Positions 1 to 8,782 are shown, counted from the first letter of the stretch. The stretch is 64,000 nucleotides of DNA from Mucilaginibacter sp. Bleaf8 (GCF_018390515.1 NZ_JAHBBK010000001.1:248001-312000), one strand, 5' to 3'. Made by a program: numbers and translations. The notes: generated by a model from the letters alone, not told the origin.

Positions 1-1070
1 CTATTGCCGAGGCTGTGCTGGAGGCGTTAAATCACAAAAAGGTGAGGGGCATGGTAACTACGCACTACTCCAACCTAAAAGTATTTTCAAGCAATACAGA
101 AGGCATCGAAAATGCATCGATGCTTTTTGATAACGTACAGATGAAGCCGCTTTACCAACTGGACATTGGTAAGCCAGGCAGCTCTTATGCTTTTGAAATT
201 GCGCAAAAAATTGGTTTACCACAAAATGTGCTGAATCTGGCCAAAAATAAAATTGGCACCAACCAGAAAAAGGTAGATACACTGTTGGTAGATCTGGAGC
301 GCGATAAAAAAGAAATTTATGATTCAAAAGTTAAGCTCGACCGTCAACAGAAGCGCTTGAACGATTTGCTGGCCGAAAATGAGAAGCTGAAAGCCTATTT
401 GGAAGAAAACCAGAAAGCCCTGATACGTGATGCAAAGCAACAGGCTAAAGACATCATAACCAATGCCAATAAACTGGTTGAAAATACAATTGCTGAAATT
501 AAGAGCAACCAGGCCGATAAGGAGAAAACCCGTGCACTGCGTGAAAATTTGTCTCGCGAAGCGGAAAAGAATACAGTGAAAACGCAGAGTGCAGCACCTA
601 AGCCATCGTCTGACAGTGAAGAGCTTAAAGCCGGCGACTGGGTGAAACTAACTGATTCGGATACTACAGGGCAAGTAATGGAGATAGCCAAGGATAATGT
701 AATTATTGCCATAGGCGATTTACGTACCGTTGCCAAGCGCAAGCGCGTACAAAAAATATCCCGTAAGGACGTACCGAAGGATATACGCCGCTCATTCAGC
801 TCCTCATCAACATCTGATTTAGCTGGCTTTAGTCCCGAAATTGATGTACGTGGTATGCGTGGTGAAGATGCCCTGCATGCTATTGAAAAGCTGATTGACC
901 GGGCACTGATGATGAGCTTCGGAACGCTCAAAATTATTCATGGCAAAGGCGATGGCATTTTGCGGAAGCTTATACGTGCCTATTTGAAAAAGTATGATCA
1001 GGTGAGCCGTATGGAAGATGAGCATCCAGACAGGGGAGGTGATGGTATCACTTATGTATACCTTAAATAA
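1..1070 (+). CDS. mutS2: MutS2 family protein, C-terminal part (5' end outside window)
   Basis: The reading frame is open from base 3, so the gene begins upstream of the window and about 355 residues are seen. It opens in the MutS ATPase region, with the TTHYSNLK stretch that follows the Walker B region in MutS2. A long charged coiled coil comes next, then a small beta domain (ELKAGDWVKL onward), and a C-terminal Smr domain with the IDVRGMRGEDAL and IIHGKGDGILR motifs. In the family, MutS2 binds branched DNA or collided ribosomes, and the Smr domain can act as a nuclease. Which role applies here cannot be told from sequence. A hairpin terminator follows directly, so this is the last gene of its transcript. 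Confidence 0.95.
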   Translation, partial: IAEAVLEALNHKKVRGMVTTHYSNLKVFSSNTEGIENASMLFDNVQMKPLYQLDIGKPGSSYAFEIAQKIGLPQNVLNLAKNKIGTNQKKVDTLLVDLERDKKEIYDSKVKLDRQQKRLNDLLAENEKLKAYLEENQKALIRDAKQQAKDIITNANKLVENTIAEIKSNQADKEKTRALRENLSREAEKNTVKTQSAAPKPSSDSEELKAGDWVKLTDSDTTGQVMEIAKDNVIIAIGDLRTVAKRKRVQKISRKDVPKDIRRSFSSSSTSDLAGFSPEIDVRGMRGEDALHAIEKLIDRALMMSFGTLKIIHGKGDGILRKLIRAYLKKYDQVSRMEDEHPDRGGDGITYVYLK

Positions 1071-1091
1071 ACTTTTTAAGTTATTACTTTC

Positions 1092-1127
1092 AAGGCCTTA
1101 TGCTACAATTGTATGAGGCCTTTTTTT
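1092..1127 (+). terminator. Rho-independent terminator of mutS2
   Basis: An AAGGCCT arm and an AGGCCTT arm flank a loop of about 20 bases and run into seven T residues. It lies 22 bases after the mutS2 stop. Confidence 0.8.
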
Positions 1128-1142
1128 ATAGATAATGGGAGA

Positions 1143-1283
1143 CTACCGTTCAGGACATTTTTTGCAGCGTTTACCTTTTTGGTACTTTTTGCAGCATTTT
1201 TTGTTTACACAATCCAACTGAAAGCTGAATGTCTTTAATATCTGTAGCTCCTGTGCGGAGTATTCGGTAGCATTATTTGTCAT
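1143..1283 (-). CDS. Small cysteine-rich basic protein, 46 aa, unknown function
   Basis: This short minus-strand ORF has an ATG at 1283-1281 and a TAG at 1145-1143. The N-terminal half is a plausible amphipathic helix (EYSAQELQILKTFSFQLD). The C-terminal half is very basic and carries five cysteines, ending KKCCKKYQKGKRCKKCPER. The Cys spacing suggests a small metal-binding knuckle, but no family is recognised. It occupies an otherwise empty 300-base gap between two plus-strand genes. The amino-acid pattern is far from random for such a short ORF, yet without homologue conservation it remains a candidate only. Confidence 0.55.
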   Translation of the reverse strand: MTNNATEYSAQELQILKTFSFQLDCVNKKCCKKYQKGKRCKKCPER

Positions 1284-1366
1284 CACTTCACTGATTCAAT
1301 TTCTACGCAAAGGTAATTTATAATAAATCTAAATAAAAGGGTTGTTAATAAATAAATCAGCCAATA

Positions 1367-2515
1367 ATGCTTTTACACCTTGTTGCATCAGCGATTGTTG
1401 TTATTTTTAGCTTACACCAATTAAACCAGGCTTTGAAAAAAGTAATTTACCCCTTGTTATTGATTATAGGTACACAGGTATCCAGCTGGGCACAATCTAT
1501 CCAGATAAAAAGTAATGACAGCCGTATACATTACATGGGTAGAATAGCGATGCAGGATAGTGCAGCCCAATTGTCATGGCCGGGTACCAGCGTTAAAATC
1601 AATTTTACAGGTACAGGTGTTAAGGCATTGCTAAAAGATGAGGGCGATCAGAACTTTTACAACGTTATTGTTGATGGCAAAGTTACGGCTAAGCTGCATC
1701 CCACATTACAAAAGCAGCAGTATACATTAGCAACTGATTTGCCTGCCGGCAAGCATACCCTTGAATTGTTTAAGCGCACCGAATGGGATAAGGGTAAAAC
1801 CTGGTTTTACGGTTTTAACATAGAGGGTAAAAAAGCGGCAGTATTAAAAGCACCTGTAACCAAAAAGCGAAAAATAGAATTTTTTGGTAATTCTATCACG
1901 TGCGGCTATGCTGTGGAAGACAGTTCGGGTAAAGATAGGGGATCAGGTCCGTACGAGAATAACTATATTAGCTACGCTGCCATCACCGCACGTCATTTTG
2001 ATGCGGAATATTACTGCACCGCCAAAAGTGGCATCGGTATGATGGTAAGCTGGTTTCCGCTCATCATGCCCGAAATGTATAATCGCCTGGATGCCACAGA
2101 TGCCAGAAGTAAGTGGGATTTTAGTAAATATACACCCGATGTAGTGGTGATCAACGTCTTTCAAAACGACTCCTGGCTTGTAAAGCAACCTAACCACGAG
2201 CAGTTCAAAGCCCGGTTCGGTACTACAGCTCCCGATTCGGCTTACATCGTAAAGGCGTATCAGCGCTTTGTACAAATAATCCGCAAAACCTATCCTAAAG
2301 CACATATCATATGCGCCTTAGGTAATATGGATGCCACCCGGGAAGGAGCGCCATGGCCCGGTTATGTATCACAAGCGGTTAAGAACATAAATGACGCTAA
2401 AATTTATACCCTGTTCTTCCCATACAAAAACACCGGGGGGCATCCGAATGCGAAAGAACAGCAGGCCATGGCCAATGATTTGATTGCCTTTATTGATAAG
2501 AAGATCAAGTGGTGA
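1367..2515 (+). CDS. Secreted SGNH-fold esterase, CE2 acetyl-xylan-esterase type
   Basis: A cleavable signal peptide (KKVIYPLLLIIG...SSWAQ, about residues 24-43) precedes a beta-sandwich domain (about 45-155) and an SGNH hydrolase domain (about 168-380). The nucleophile motif is GNSIT at 174-178 (Ser176). FQND at 265-268 is the block III region, and GGHPNAKEQ holds the catalytic His359. A jelly-roll domain in front of an SGNH domain is the layout of CE2 deacetylases, which remove acetyl groups from hemicellulose sugars. The substrate is not shown by sequence. The ATG at 1367 adds about 22 residues, partly hydrophobic, before the signal peptide. A TTG at 1433 would give a textbook 21-residue signal peptide and may be the true start. 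Confidence 0.82.
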   Translation: MLLHLVASAIVVIFSLHQLNQALKKVIYPLLLIIGTQVSSWAQSIQIKSNDSRIHYMGRIAMQDSAAQLSWPGTSVKINFTGTGVKALLKDEGDQNFYNVIVDGKVTAKLHPTLQKQQYTLATDLPAGKHTLELFKRTEWDKGKTWFYGFNIEGKKAAVLKAPVTKKRKIEFFGNSITCGYAVEDSSGKDRGSGPYENNYISYAAITARHFDAEYYCTAKSGIGMMVSWFPLIMPEMYNRLDATDARSKWDFSKYTPDVVVINVFQNDSWLVKQPNHEQFKARFGTTAPDSAYIVKAYQRFVQIIRKTYPKAHIICALGNMDATREGAPWPGYVSQAVKNINDAKIYTLFFPYKNTGGHPNAKEQQAMANDLIAFIDKKIKW

Positions 2516-2545
2516 GATATCCGAAAATAACGGCGGTTGTTTAAT

Positions 2546-2580
2546 AAAAAAGCGCCTTATTATGCAAGGCGCTTTTTTTT
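2546..2580. terminator. Bidirectional hairpin terminator
   Basis: AAAAAAGCGCCTT and AAGGCGCTTTTTTTT arms around a 7-base loop give U-tracts on both strands. It sits between the convergent SGNH esterase gene and the acidic protein gene. Confidence 0.85.
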
Positions 2581-3196
2581 ATTGATTTTCCGGGCTGTTG
2601 CTGCCATAGTCTGGCGTGCCGGCATCGTCTTCTGGTTTGTAATAAGCCTTACCTTCGGTATCCGAATCGTCCTGGCCTACTTTTTGGCGGTCACCGTCAC
2701 TATCGACAGTACCTTCCTGGTATTGTTCGCTGTTTGAATCGGCGCTATGATCGCCTGATGGGGCATCAACGCCACCTACTTTTTGCTGATCCGGCTCTTC
2801 ACGGTAGCCTGGAACTTCTTCTTTTCCTTCGTTCACGTCTGGTTCTCCTTCTTGGTTTGCTGGTTTAAAATTATTGTTTTCAGGATGCTCTTGCAGCGGC
2901 TCGGTACGTTTAAAATAGTCGTTACTGTAGCCTGCATTGCGCGATGGGTTAGCTAAATCATCACCCGAACGGTTTTCTACACTCTCACCGTGTTTTTGGC
3001 CGCCCATACCATGGCTTTCAAATCCGGGCTGATCCGGATTGGCATCATGGCTGTCGCCAAATATATAAGAGCGTTTTAAATCGCCTTCATCCAAATTATC
3101 ATCGTCTTCTACCTTATAGCCACCGGCCGGTGCTTCAGCACTTTGCTCGGTGTGATGCGGGTAGTCTTTTGTTGGTTCATCATCATAGGGTTCCAT
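2579..3196 (-). CDS. Acidic, disordered hydrophilic protein, unknown function
   Basis: About 205 residues are almost free of hydrophobic clusters and rich in Asp, Glu, Asn, Gly, Pro, Ser and His. No signal peptide or membrane segment is visible. Repeated DQQKVG / DRQKVG-like stretches and acidic runs (VEDDDNLDEGD) point to an intrinsically disordered protein. The best start is the ATG at 3196 (MEPYDDEP); a TTG at 3208 would add four residues. The composition recalls hydrophilin-type stress proteins, but that is a resemblance and not an assignment. The stop lies at the edge of the shared bidirectional terminator. Confidence 0.75.
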   Translation of the reverse strand: MEPYDDEPTKDYPHHTEQSAEAPAGGYKVEDDDNLDEGDLKRSYIFGDSHDANPDQPGFESHGMGGQKHGESVENRSGDDLANPSRNAGYSNDYFKRTEPLQEHPENNNFKPANQEGEPDVNEGKEEVPGYREEPDQQKVGGVDAPSGDHSADSNSEQYQEGTVDSDGDRQKVGQDDSDTEGKAYYKPEDDAGTPDYGSNSPENQ

Positions 3197-3284
3197 AGGA
3201 TTTTGCAATTAGATGTATAACTAATTAAGGAATGAGCACCCAAATTTGTTTTTATAGTTACGAAGTTTAACCGGCTGGTATCAA

Positions 3285-3320
3285 CAAAAAAGCGCTGATG
3301 CATTGTTGCATCAGCGCCTT
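3285..3320 (-). terminator. Terminator of the uridine kinase operon
   Basis: A perfect 10-bp stem GCGCTGATGC / GCATCAGCGC with a 6-base loop is followed on the minus strand by TTTTTTG. It lies about 25 bases beyond the uridine kinase stop. Confidence 0.85.
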
Positions 3321-3342
3321 CATTAGCTATGTATCATAATAC

Positions 3343-3978
3343 TTAGCTTAATACTTTTTCACGTAACTCGTCCGATATATCATCTGTTACTTTAATAATA
3401 TCTTCGGGCGTGTTGGTGTTGTTAATTACAATCTTGTGACAGCTATCTTTGTAAGGGAGCAAAAACTCTTGGTAAGCCGGAACAACATGGTTTTCCCATT
3501 TGTACATCACGTCTTCATTAGAGTAGCCACGCTCTTCCAAATCGCGTTTAAGGCGGCGTTCCAAAGCAACGTTTTCATGCGTATCAATGAAAATTTTCAT
3601 ATCCAATTGCTCCGCAATTTTATGGAAGTGGAAAATAAACAAGCCTTCAACAATCAAGATAGGAGCTGGTTTGATTTCCATTATCTTGGGTACGGCATGG
3701 GGGTTGTTGAAGGTATATTCCTTTTTGTAAATGGTTTTATAATTTACCAGGCTTTCAATATCGGCCTCAAAATGCTCATGATCGATGGTGTTGGGTAAAT
3801 CAAAATTGTAAAGTTTATTTTCTTCGGGTGTCATGTTATCCGCCACCGGAAAATAGTAGTCATCCTGCGATACCAAACACACTTCATCAGCACTGAAGTG
3901 TTCCAAAAAACATTTCAAAAAGAAAGTTTTACCAGAACCGCTTCCGCCGGCAACGCCAATAATATAAGGTTTATTCAT
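3343..3978 (-). CDS. udk: Uridine kinase
   Basis: A 211-residue P-loop NTPase with Walker A GGSGSGKT at 11-18, SQDDYYFP (the uridine/phosphoribulokinase family aspartate-tyrosine motif) and RRLKRDLEERG in the lid region. Length and motifs fit uridine/cytidine kinase, which phosphorylates uridine and cytidine to UMP and CMP in pyrimidine salvage. The ATG at 3978 is chosen over an upstream GTG at 3987. It overlaps the stop of the LysM gene by 8 bases (ATGAATAA), suggesting translational coupling. It is the last gene of a three-gene minus-strand operon. Confidence 0.93.
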   Translation of the reverse strand: MNKPYIIGVAGGSGSGKTFFLKCFLEHFSADEVCLVSQDDYYFPVADNMTPEENKLYNFDLPNTIDHEHFEADIESLVNYKTIYKKEYTFNNPHAVPKIMEIKPAPILIVEGLFIFHFHKIAEQLDMKIFIDTHENVALERRLKRDLEERGYSNEDVMYKWENHVVPAYQEFLLPYKDSCHKIVINNTNTPEDIIKVTDDISDELREKVLS

Positions 3979-4942
3979 TCGATACACCGTAGCTGATAGT
4001 TACACGAAAACGTTTATCTAAAGCCCCCAGCGCATCGGCTGTATTTTTAGTCATCACGATAACAACATCTTTAGTCATTTCGTTTTCCGTAAACCGGCCT
4101 ACAACTTTGGCAAAGGTAGTACGGTTAGTCATGGGGTTGGTAATTTTTATTACGGTGCCTACGGGTGCCGTGCGGTGTAATACCAGTTTCTTGTTAGGGT
4201 CTAAACCGGCTTCATCCATAAACGTTGCCACGCCATTTTCGTTACGTTCGGTTAGGCCATAACGGTTGGCCGGCAAGCGGCGTGCTACGGATGCGCTGTC
4301 TGAGTCGACTGTGGTACTATCCCGTTTAGAACTTGGAATTTCCGGCGATGAAACGGGTGGCATATTAGCTTGAACTGGCGTCGGCGTAGCGGCAGGTTGT
4401 TGTACTGGATTTTGTTGCTGTGCTGCGGGCGCTGCCGATCTGATCTTAATGATTTGGCCGGGAGAAAGGCTGCTGGATCTCAGATTATTAAAACTCATAA
4501 TCTCTTCAACCCTCACATTAAAGCGGCGCGATATAGCGTACAGCGTTTCACCTGCTGATACTTTATACTCCGTAACCGTATTATCATTGTTTTGTGCAGG
4601 CTGGTTACCTGCAATGCTATTGTTATTCTGATTACGTGCGGATGGAGTAATACTGGTATTAACGGCCTGCGGAGCTGCACTCACAAACGGCTGGTTGGTA
4701 GGTACTTTAATAATTTGGCCTACACGCAGCGACGCGTTGTTGTTGAATTGTATAATTACGTTAGGTGCAACATTATAGCGGCGACCAATAGCGTAATAGT
4801 TGTCTTTAGGTTCCAGCTTATGCAATATTACTTTTTTACCATCCTGGTTTTCAATACCGATGGAGTCGGTAAGTGAGTTGGCCAATACGGATGTAGATAT
4901 TACACAGAGCGGAACGGCAAACAGTAAGTTCTTTAATTTCAT
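3971..4942 (-). CDS. Secreted protein with two LysM domains and a C-terminal double-psi beta-barrel-like domain
   Basis: A signal peptide (residues 1-21, ending VLANS) is followed by LysM 1 at about 42-82, LysM 2 at about 125-168, a Pro/Gln/Ser-rich linker at 170-225, and a domain at about 229-320 with GVATF...APVGTVIKITNP, which looks like the RlpA-type double-psi beta barrel. LysM domains bind peptidoglycan, so the protein probably acts in the periplasm on or at the cell wall. The RlpA-type catalytic residues cannot be confirmed by eye, so enzymatic activity is open. It sits between a beta-propeller-like gene (16-base gap) and udk (8-base overlap). Confidence 0.85.
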   Translation of the reverse strand: MKLKNLLFAVPLCVISTSVLANSLTDSIGIENQDGKKVILHKLEPKDNYYAIGRRYNVAPNVIIQFNNNASLRVGQIIKVPTNQPFVSAAPQAVNTSITPSARNQNNNSIAGNQPAQNNDNTVTEYKVSAGETLYAISRRFNVRVEEIMSFNNLRSSSLSPGQIIKIRSAAPAAQQQNPVQQPAATPTPVQANMPPVSSPEIPSSKRDSTTVDSDSASVARRLPANRYGLTERNENGVATFMDEAGLDPNKKLVLHRTAPVGTVIKITNPMTNRTTFAKVVGRFTENEMTKDVVIVMTKNTADALGALDKRFRVTISYGVSNE

Positions 4943-4958
4943 ACGAAAACTTAAACAG

Positions 4959-5717
4959 TTACAAATTTAATACCTGTATTTCTGATTTCTCTTTCAGATA
5001 GATCAGCTGATTTTGGTATAACACAAACGCCTCGGGCTGCAACTTTTGTATGTTCGTATTCAATATATCTTCAAAAATTATCTGGTCACCTTCTGTTATA
5101 AACAAGTACTGTTTTAACTGACCTGCCCAAAGCGCGTGCAAAGATACAATTCTTACACTATTGTATTCCAGATAATGTACTTTGTTGCTATAGCTTTCTA
5201 CCGGTAAGGCAGGTAAGTTGGGCGGGAGAGGAATAATTTGCGGAACAAGAATTTGATTATCAAAATCATTATCAAGCGCCGGCTCATAAGCTCGTTTTAA
5301 AACACCGGTTCTTATATCGGCCAGATAGTATTTGGTTGGCTGCAGGCGGCTGTCATAAAATATGGGACCGTTTGCGCTTAAATGATTAAACGTGTAATTG
5401 AAATTATTCCACAACAGGTTACTTGTTTTTGCATCAATAGCGGCCAACCCTTTATGCGATGGACTTACTGCTGATTCGTAGAAGTGCAGCAGCAAAACGC
5501 CGTCATAAGCAGTTTCAATTCCGGTTAGCCAACGTTCGTCTACCGTGTGGTTTTTAAAATAGGTTTTACCATCGCGCAAGCCAATTGCTGCAAAAGTTAC
5601 CGTACGGTTTTCCACGTGGCGTATTTCGGCAAAAAGTGTATGGCTAACGGCATCTATTTCCATCCGCCAAACCTGACCTTCAAAGTGTTCGGCAACCAGT
5701 AGTTTCAATGAGCTCAT
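4959..5717 (-). CDS. Unknown protein with beta-propeller-like repeats
   Basis: This 252-residue protein has no clear signal peptide. It is rich in alternating beta-strand patterns, including LAAIDAKTSNLLWNN, YLADIRTGVLKRAY and IETAYDGVLLLHFYE, which resemble PQQ/WD-type propeller blades. From memory it may belong to DUF4905, a Bacteroidota family of about this length; this was not checked. The ATG at 5717 is preferred to the GTG directly before it. It is the first gene of the operon with the LysM protein and uridine kinase. Function unknown. Confidence 0.75.
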   Translation of the reverse strand: MSSLKLLVAEHFEGQVWRMEIDAVSHTLFAEIRHVENRTVTFAAIGLRDGKTYFKNHTVDERWLTGIETAYDGVLLLHFYESAVSPSHKGLAAIDAKTSNLLWNNFNYTFNHLSANGPIFYDSRLQPTKYYLADIRTGVLKRAYEPALDNDFDNQILVPQIIPLPPNLPALPVESYSNKVHYLEYNSVRIVSLHALWAGQLKQYLFITEGDQIIFEDILNTNIQKLQPEAFVLYQNQLIYLKEKSEIQVLNL

Positions 5718-5736
5718 CACGGATAAATATAACCTT

Positions 5737-5765
5737 TTTGATTGTTGTGTAAAATATTAGCTTTG
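5737..5765 (+). promoter_or_regulatory. Promoter of dps, Bacteroidota type
   Basis: A TTTG box at 5737-5740 and a TAGCTTTG box at 5758-5765 (TAnnTTTG) are 17 bases apart. This matches the primary-sigma promoter of Bacteroidota. The predicted leader is about 50 bases. Confidence 0.6.
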
Positions 5766-5824
5766 CTGAAACACTTAATTATACATAGTGTTGAGACTGT
5801 AGACAAATTACAAATATATTTACC

Positions 5825-6304
5825 ATGGACGCTAAAGAAATAAGCCTTAACGAAGTTGAAGTAAAACCCGTTGTTGACCATTTGAATGAACTATTGGCCA
5901 ATTACCATATTCATTATCAAAAAATAAGAGGTTGCCACTGGAATATCAAAGGTTCAAACTTTTTTACCCTGCATGCTAAGTTTGAGGAGTTGTACACTAC
6001 TGCTGTACAAACTATCGACGATCTTGCTGAACGTATTTTAACCTTAGGCAAACCGCCATACAGCACTTATGCTGATTATATTGAAATATCCAAAATCAAA
6101 GAGATTAATACCATTGGTCGCCAGGATACCGACCTGGTTAAAGCGCTGATTGAGGATATGGCTACTTTGATTGAAATGGAACGTGAAATTTTGGAAATTT
6201 CTGCGGAAGCTGGTGATGACGGTACCAATGATATGGTAAACGGCTTTATGCAATATAAAGAGAAAAACACCTGGATGCTGCGTTCATTCGTTAACGAAGA
6301 CTAA
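5825..6304 (+). CDS. dps: Dps-family DNA-binding ferritin-like protein
   Basis: At 159 residues this is a normal-length Dps. The ferroxidase ligands are visible with the right spacing: His38 (in CHWNIKG), His50 (in FTLHAKF), Asp65 and Glu69 (in IDDLAER). Dps forms a 12-mer that stores iron using hydrogen peroxide and protects DNA in starvation or oxidative stress. It stands alone, with its own promoter-like boxes upstream and a strong terminator downstream. The N-terminal tail is short and acidic, so direct DNA binding by a lysine tail is not obvious. Confidence 0.95.
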   Translation: MDAKEISLNEVEVKPVVDHLNELLANYHIHYQKIRGCHWNIKGSNFFTLHAKFEELYTTAVQTIDDLAERILTLGKPPYSTYADYIEISKIKEINTIGRQDTDLVKALIEDMATLIEMEREILEISAEAGDDGTNDMVNGFMQYKEKNTWMLRSFVNED

Positions 6305-6325
6305 TTGAACAGTTTCTCAACGTAT

Positions 6326-6361
6326 AAAAAAGCCCGCTTATGAATTAAGCGGGCTTTTTTT
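6326..6361. terminator. Bidirectional hairpin terminator
   Basis: An AAAAAAGCCCGCTTA arm and a TAAGCGGGCTTTTTTT arm form a near-perfect stem with T-tracts on both strands. It is shared by the convergent dps and OmpP1 genes. Confidence 0.88.
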
Positions 6362-6377
6362 ATATACAATTTCTGGA

Positions 6378-7838
6378 TTAGAATCGCAGACCAACAGTTA
6401 AGAATGCATTGTTACTGTTAGTTTTTAATGCTGCCACAGGTGAAAATTGTGGGCCTATGGAGTAAGGCGTTACGTTTTGCGTACCGCTGTTGTGCATATA
6501 CGTGGCATCAATATAATAGGAACCAAAGCGGTAACCTAAACCACCCGATACAGATTTAATATCTTTGCCGTCGTTTTTTAACGGTGAGCCTTGTATGCCG
6601 TAACCGCCACGCAAATAAAAGCTGCTGGTTACCCGTGCCTCGGCGCCAACGCGGGCATTTACCGCAGTGCCATAAAGCTTGCGGATGTCATTATTGTCAT
6701 CTGTTACATCAAAATCGGGACTGGAGAGCCTTGTGGTCGAGTAGTTAAGGTACTCCACATCGCCGGTAATGAAACCATATTTTTTAATGAATATAGCTAA
6801 ACCTCCTGCAACTTTAAATGGTGTTCTTAAATCGTAAGAGGCATTGTAGGTATCGCCGTTTCTGCCTGATGGCTGGCCGCTTGCTTCATAGGTCGTATTT
6901 AAATATTCTTCCGTAACATCCGAAACATTGTACCAAGTAGGCGTGGTCACGGTAGCGCCAAATCTTACGGCCTCCACCGGTTTATAAATAAAGCCTGCAC
7001 GGATATTGAAGCCGGTACCAGTTGTTACTTGATTTCGGCCATAGGTGGTATTGTAGCTAAAGTCCGCAAGTGTTGCATTATCTTCTGTAAAGGCGTTGGT
7101 TGAATTGTAGCGCAAATCGGTAACATCAAATCCTAAACCTAAATACAGTTTATTACTGTAGTTAGCACCCATAGAAAAGCTGTATGCTGTTTGGCCGCCT
7201 TCCGTTCTGGTGTTACTATTTTGTAAAGCTTTGTATTTAGCATTGGATTCGTATTGATCTTGTGGCTGATTGTATCGAATTAGTCCCTGACCAGCAGCCC
7301 AACCTTCCAGATAACCATCCAAGCTGTAATTGTTATCCAATGCTTGGTTAGCCAGGCTGGTGTAATAGTCGGTTATAGAGCTTTTATCATTTAGACCACC
7401 GTAAAAAGAGTTTTGATAGAAGTTGTTTGTGCGGTTGTAAGATGCACCCCAGTTTACACTCAGCCAACCTTTGCTTTTATCCTCGCCACGCGGGGAATTG
7501 ATGCGAGAGTAAAATACAACCGAAGCATTATTAAAGTTGAGCTGGTTACTTTTACCTGTACTGCTTTGGCCATAATAGTTACCCGTTACCTTGGTGCTGT
7601 TAAATTCTGGCGTAATGCTTAACTCTGACCGAGTAAAGAAACCCAAGCCAGCCGGGTTGCCACTCACCGAGCTCAAATCACCGCCTACTGCCATTTGGGC
7701 ATTACCAATAGCTTTAATGCGGGAGGTAGAACCGGTTTGGAAAGTAGAAAAGCGGATAGCGTCTTGTGAGTATTGTGCAAAACTTGTTTTGGTAATGGCT
7801 ACTGTAGCCATTACCAATAAGTAATATTTGATTTTCAT
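6378..7838 (-). CDS. Outer-membrane transporter of the OmpP1/FadL/TodX family
   Basis: The signal peptide (residues 1-21, ending TSFAQ) is followed by the family hallmark GGDLSSVSGNPAGLGF near residues 52-67. This matches the N-terminal hatch and NPA motif of FadL-type channels. The rest is beta-rich, with aromatic girdles, and ends in a beta-signal (LTVGLRF). At 486 residues it is a usual length. FadL-family barrels let hydrophobic compounds cross the outer membrane, but the cargo here is unknown. The next gene upstream on the same strand (Gly/Tyr-rich lipoprotein) is 20 bases away, so the two may be co-transcribed. Confidence 0.9.
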   Translation of the reverse strand: MKIKYYLLVMATVAITKTSFAQYSQDAIRFSTFQTGSTSRIKAIGNAQMAVGGDLSSVSGNPAGLGFFTRSELSITPEFNSTKVTGNYYGQSSTGKSNQLNFNNASVVFYSRINSPRGEDKSKGWLSVNWGASYNRTNNFYQNSFYGGLNDKSSITDYYTSLANQALDNNYSLDGYLEGWAAGQGLIRYNQPQDQYESNAKYKALQNSNTRTEGGQTAYSFSMGANYSNKLYLGLGFDVTDLRYNSTNAFTEDNATLADFSYNTTYGRNQVTTGTGFNIRAGFIYKPVEAVRFGATVTTPTWYNVSDVTEEYLNTTYEASGQPSGRNGDTYNASYDLRTPFKVAGGLAIFIKKYGFITGDVEYLNYSTTRLSSPDFDVTDDNNDIRKLYGTAVNARVGAEARVTSSFYLRGGYGIQGSPLKNDGKDIKSVSGGLGYRFGSYYIDATYMHNSGTQNVTPYSIGPQFSPVAALKTNSNNAFLTVGLRF

Positions 7839-7858
7839 TTAGTTGAATGCGAAAGTAA

Positions 7859-8725
7859 TTATGGTCTTGAAGGACGGCCGCCACCTCTGCTGCCACCGCC
7901 ACCTGATGACATACCGCCGCCGCCGAAGCTTGAGCCAGTACTGCGCGGCTGGTAAGTAGGGCGGCCCATATCCTCACGCTGCGGGCGTGAAGGTGGTACG
8001 TAATTGCCATTGCTTCCATTTCTTGGCGTTGTTCTGCGGCCGTAGTTGCCTGAACCATTGCTGTAAACAGCTCTGCCGGGGTAGTTCATGGTGTTTGGAT
8101 AAGCGCCATTGTAACCAGTTGCCGGACGGGATAGTCTGGTGGCTGATCCATAGCTGGTGCCTGCTATGCCTGGACCGCGGTATGGTCTTGGGTTTGCTGC
8201 TCTACCATAGGCCGAATAAACACCCCAGTAAGGATAGCCGCCACCGTAGCCTAAGCCATAGCCAGTACCCCAGTAGGAGTAAGGTGAATAGCCATAATAA
8301 CCGTATCCGAACGGCGAAAAGCCGCCATAGTAAGAGCCGTAACCATAGCCCAGACCTACGCCTAAGCCCCAGCCGCCGCCGTAATAAGGGCTGCCATAAC
8401 CGTAAGCGCCATAAGCATACGGACTGTAACCGTAATAAAAGTCATCATAATAGCCGAAAGGCGATGTGTAACCGAATCGGTTGATGCGAGATGAATAGCT
8501 ATCATAATAATAGTACTCGTCATCATCATTTGCCATTTCATCGGCATTAACATAGCGATCTTCGCTGATTGGCATGCGGTAATCTGGTTGATCACCCGCT
8601 TTAGCCTCGCTGAAGTAAACGTCATCATCCGCTTTTTTACCGGATGCCAGCTGACTTGGGGTTGAACAGGAAGCCAGTGCAAGTGCACTGCAAAGTATAA
8701 CTCCCTTAAGTATAGTAGTTTTCAT
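7859..8725 (-). CDS. Gly/Tyr-rich lipoprotein, unknown function
   Basis: A lipoprotein signal peptide ends LALASCS with lipobox Cys20. An acidic segment (about 33-80) leads into a long low-complexity part (about 80-175) of Tyr-Gly-Gly, YGYG and SPYS repeats. A Gly/Arg/Pro/Ser tail ends in GGGGSRGGG. The protein should be lipid-anchored in the envelope. The Tyr/Gly repeats suggest a structural or adhesive surface protein, but no domain is recognised. Several long ORFs on other frames here only reflect the skewed composition. Confidence 0.82.
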   Translation of the reverse strand: MKTTILKGVILCSALALASCSTPSQLASGKKADDDVYFSEAKAGDQPDYRMPISEDRYVNADEMANDDDEYYYYDSYSSRINRFGYTSPFGYYDDFYYGYSPYAYGAYGYGSPYYGGGWGLGVGLGYGYGSYYGGFSPFGYGYYGYSPYSYWGTGYGLGYGGGYPYWGVYSAYGRAANPRPYRGPGIAGTSYGSATRLSRPATGYNGAYPNTMNYPGRAVYSNGSGNYGRRTTPRNGSNGNYVPPSRPQREDMGRPTYQPRSTGSSFGGGGMSSGGGGSRGGGRPSRP

Positions 8726-8774
8726 GGATCCTATGAAGAGTTAAAAGTAAAAGTTCAAATAACGTATAAATTTA

Positions 8775-8782
8775 TAAATTTG
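8775..8782 (+). promoter_or_regulatory. Candidate -7 box of proS
   Basis: TAAATTTG matches TAnnTTTG and lies 51 bases before the proS ATG. No good TTTG box is seen about 17 bases upstream, so this is a weaker call. Confidence 0.4.

Noticed and set aside
5811..5818. A minus-strand TAnnTTTG match upstream of the uridine kinase operon
   Set aside because: It lies about 95 bases before the first gene without a TTTG partner, overlapping the dps leader; too weak to list as a promoter.
7987..8484. Long ORFs antisense or out of frame in the Gly/Tyr-rich lipoprotein gene
   Set aside because: Skewed repetitive codons keep other frames open; only the minus-strand lipoprotein frame has a signal peptide and sensible composition.
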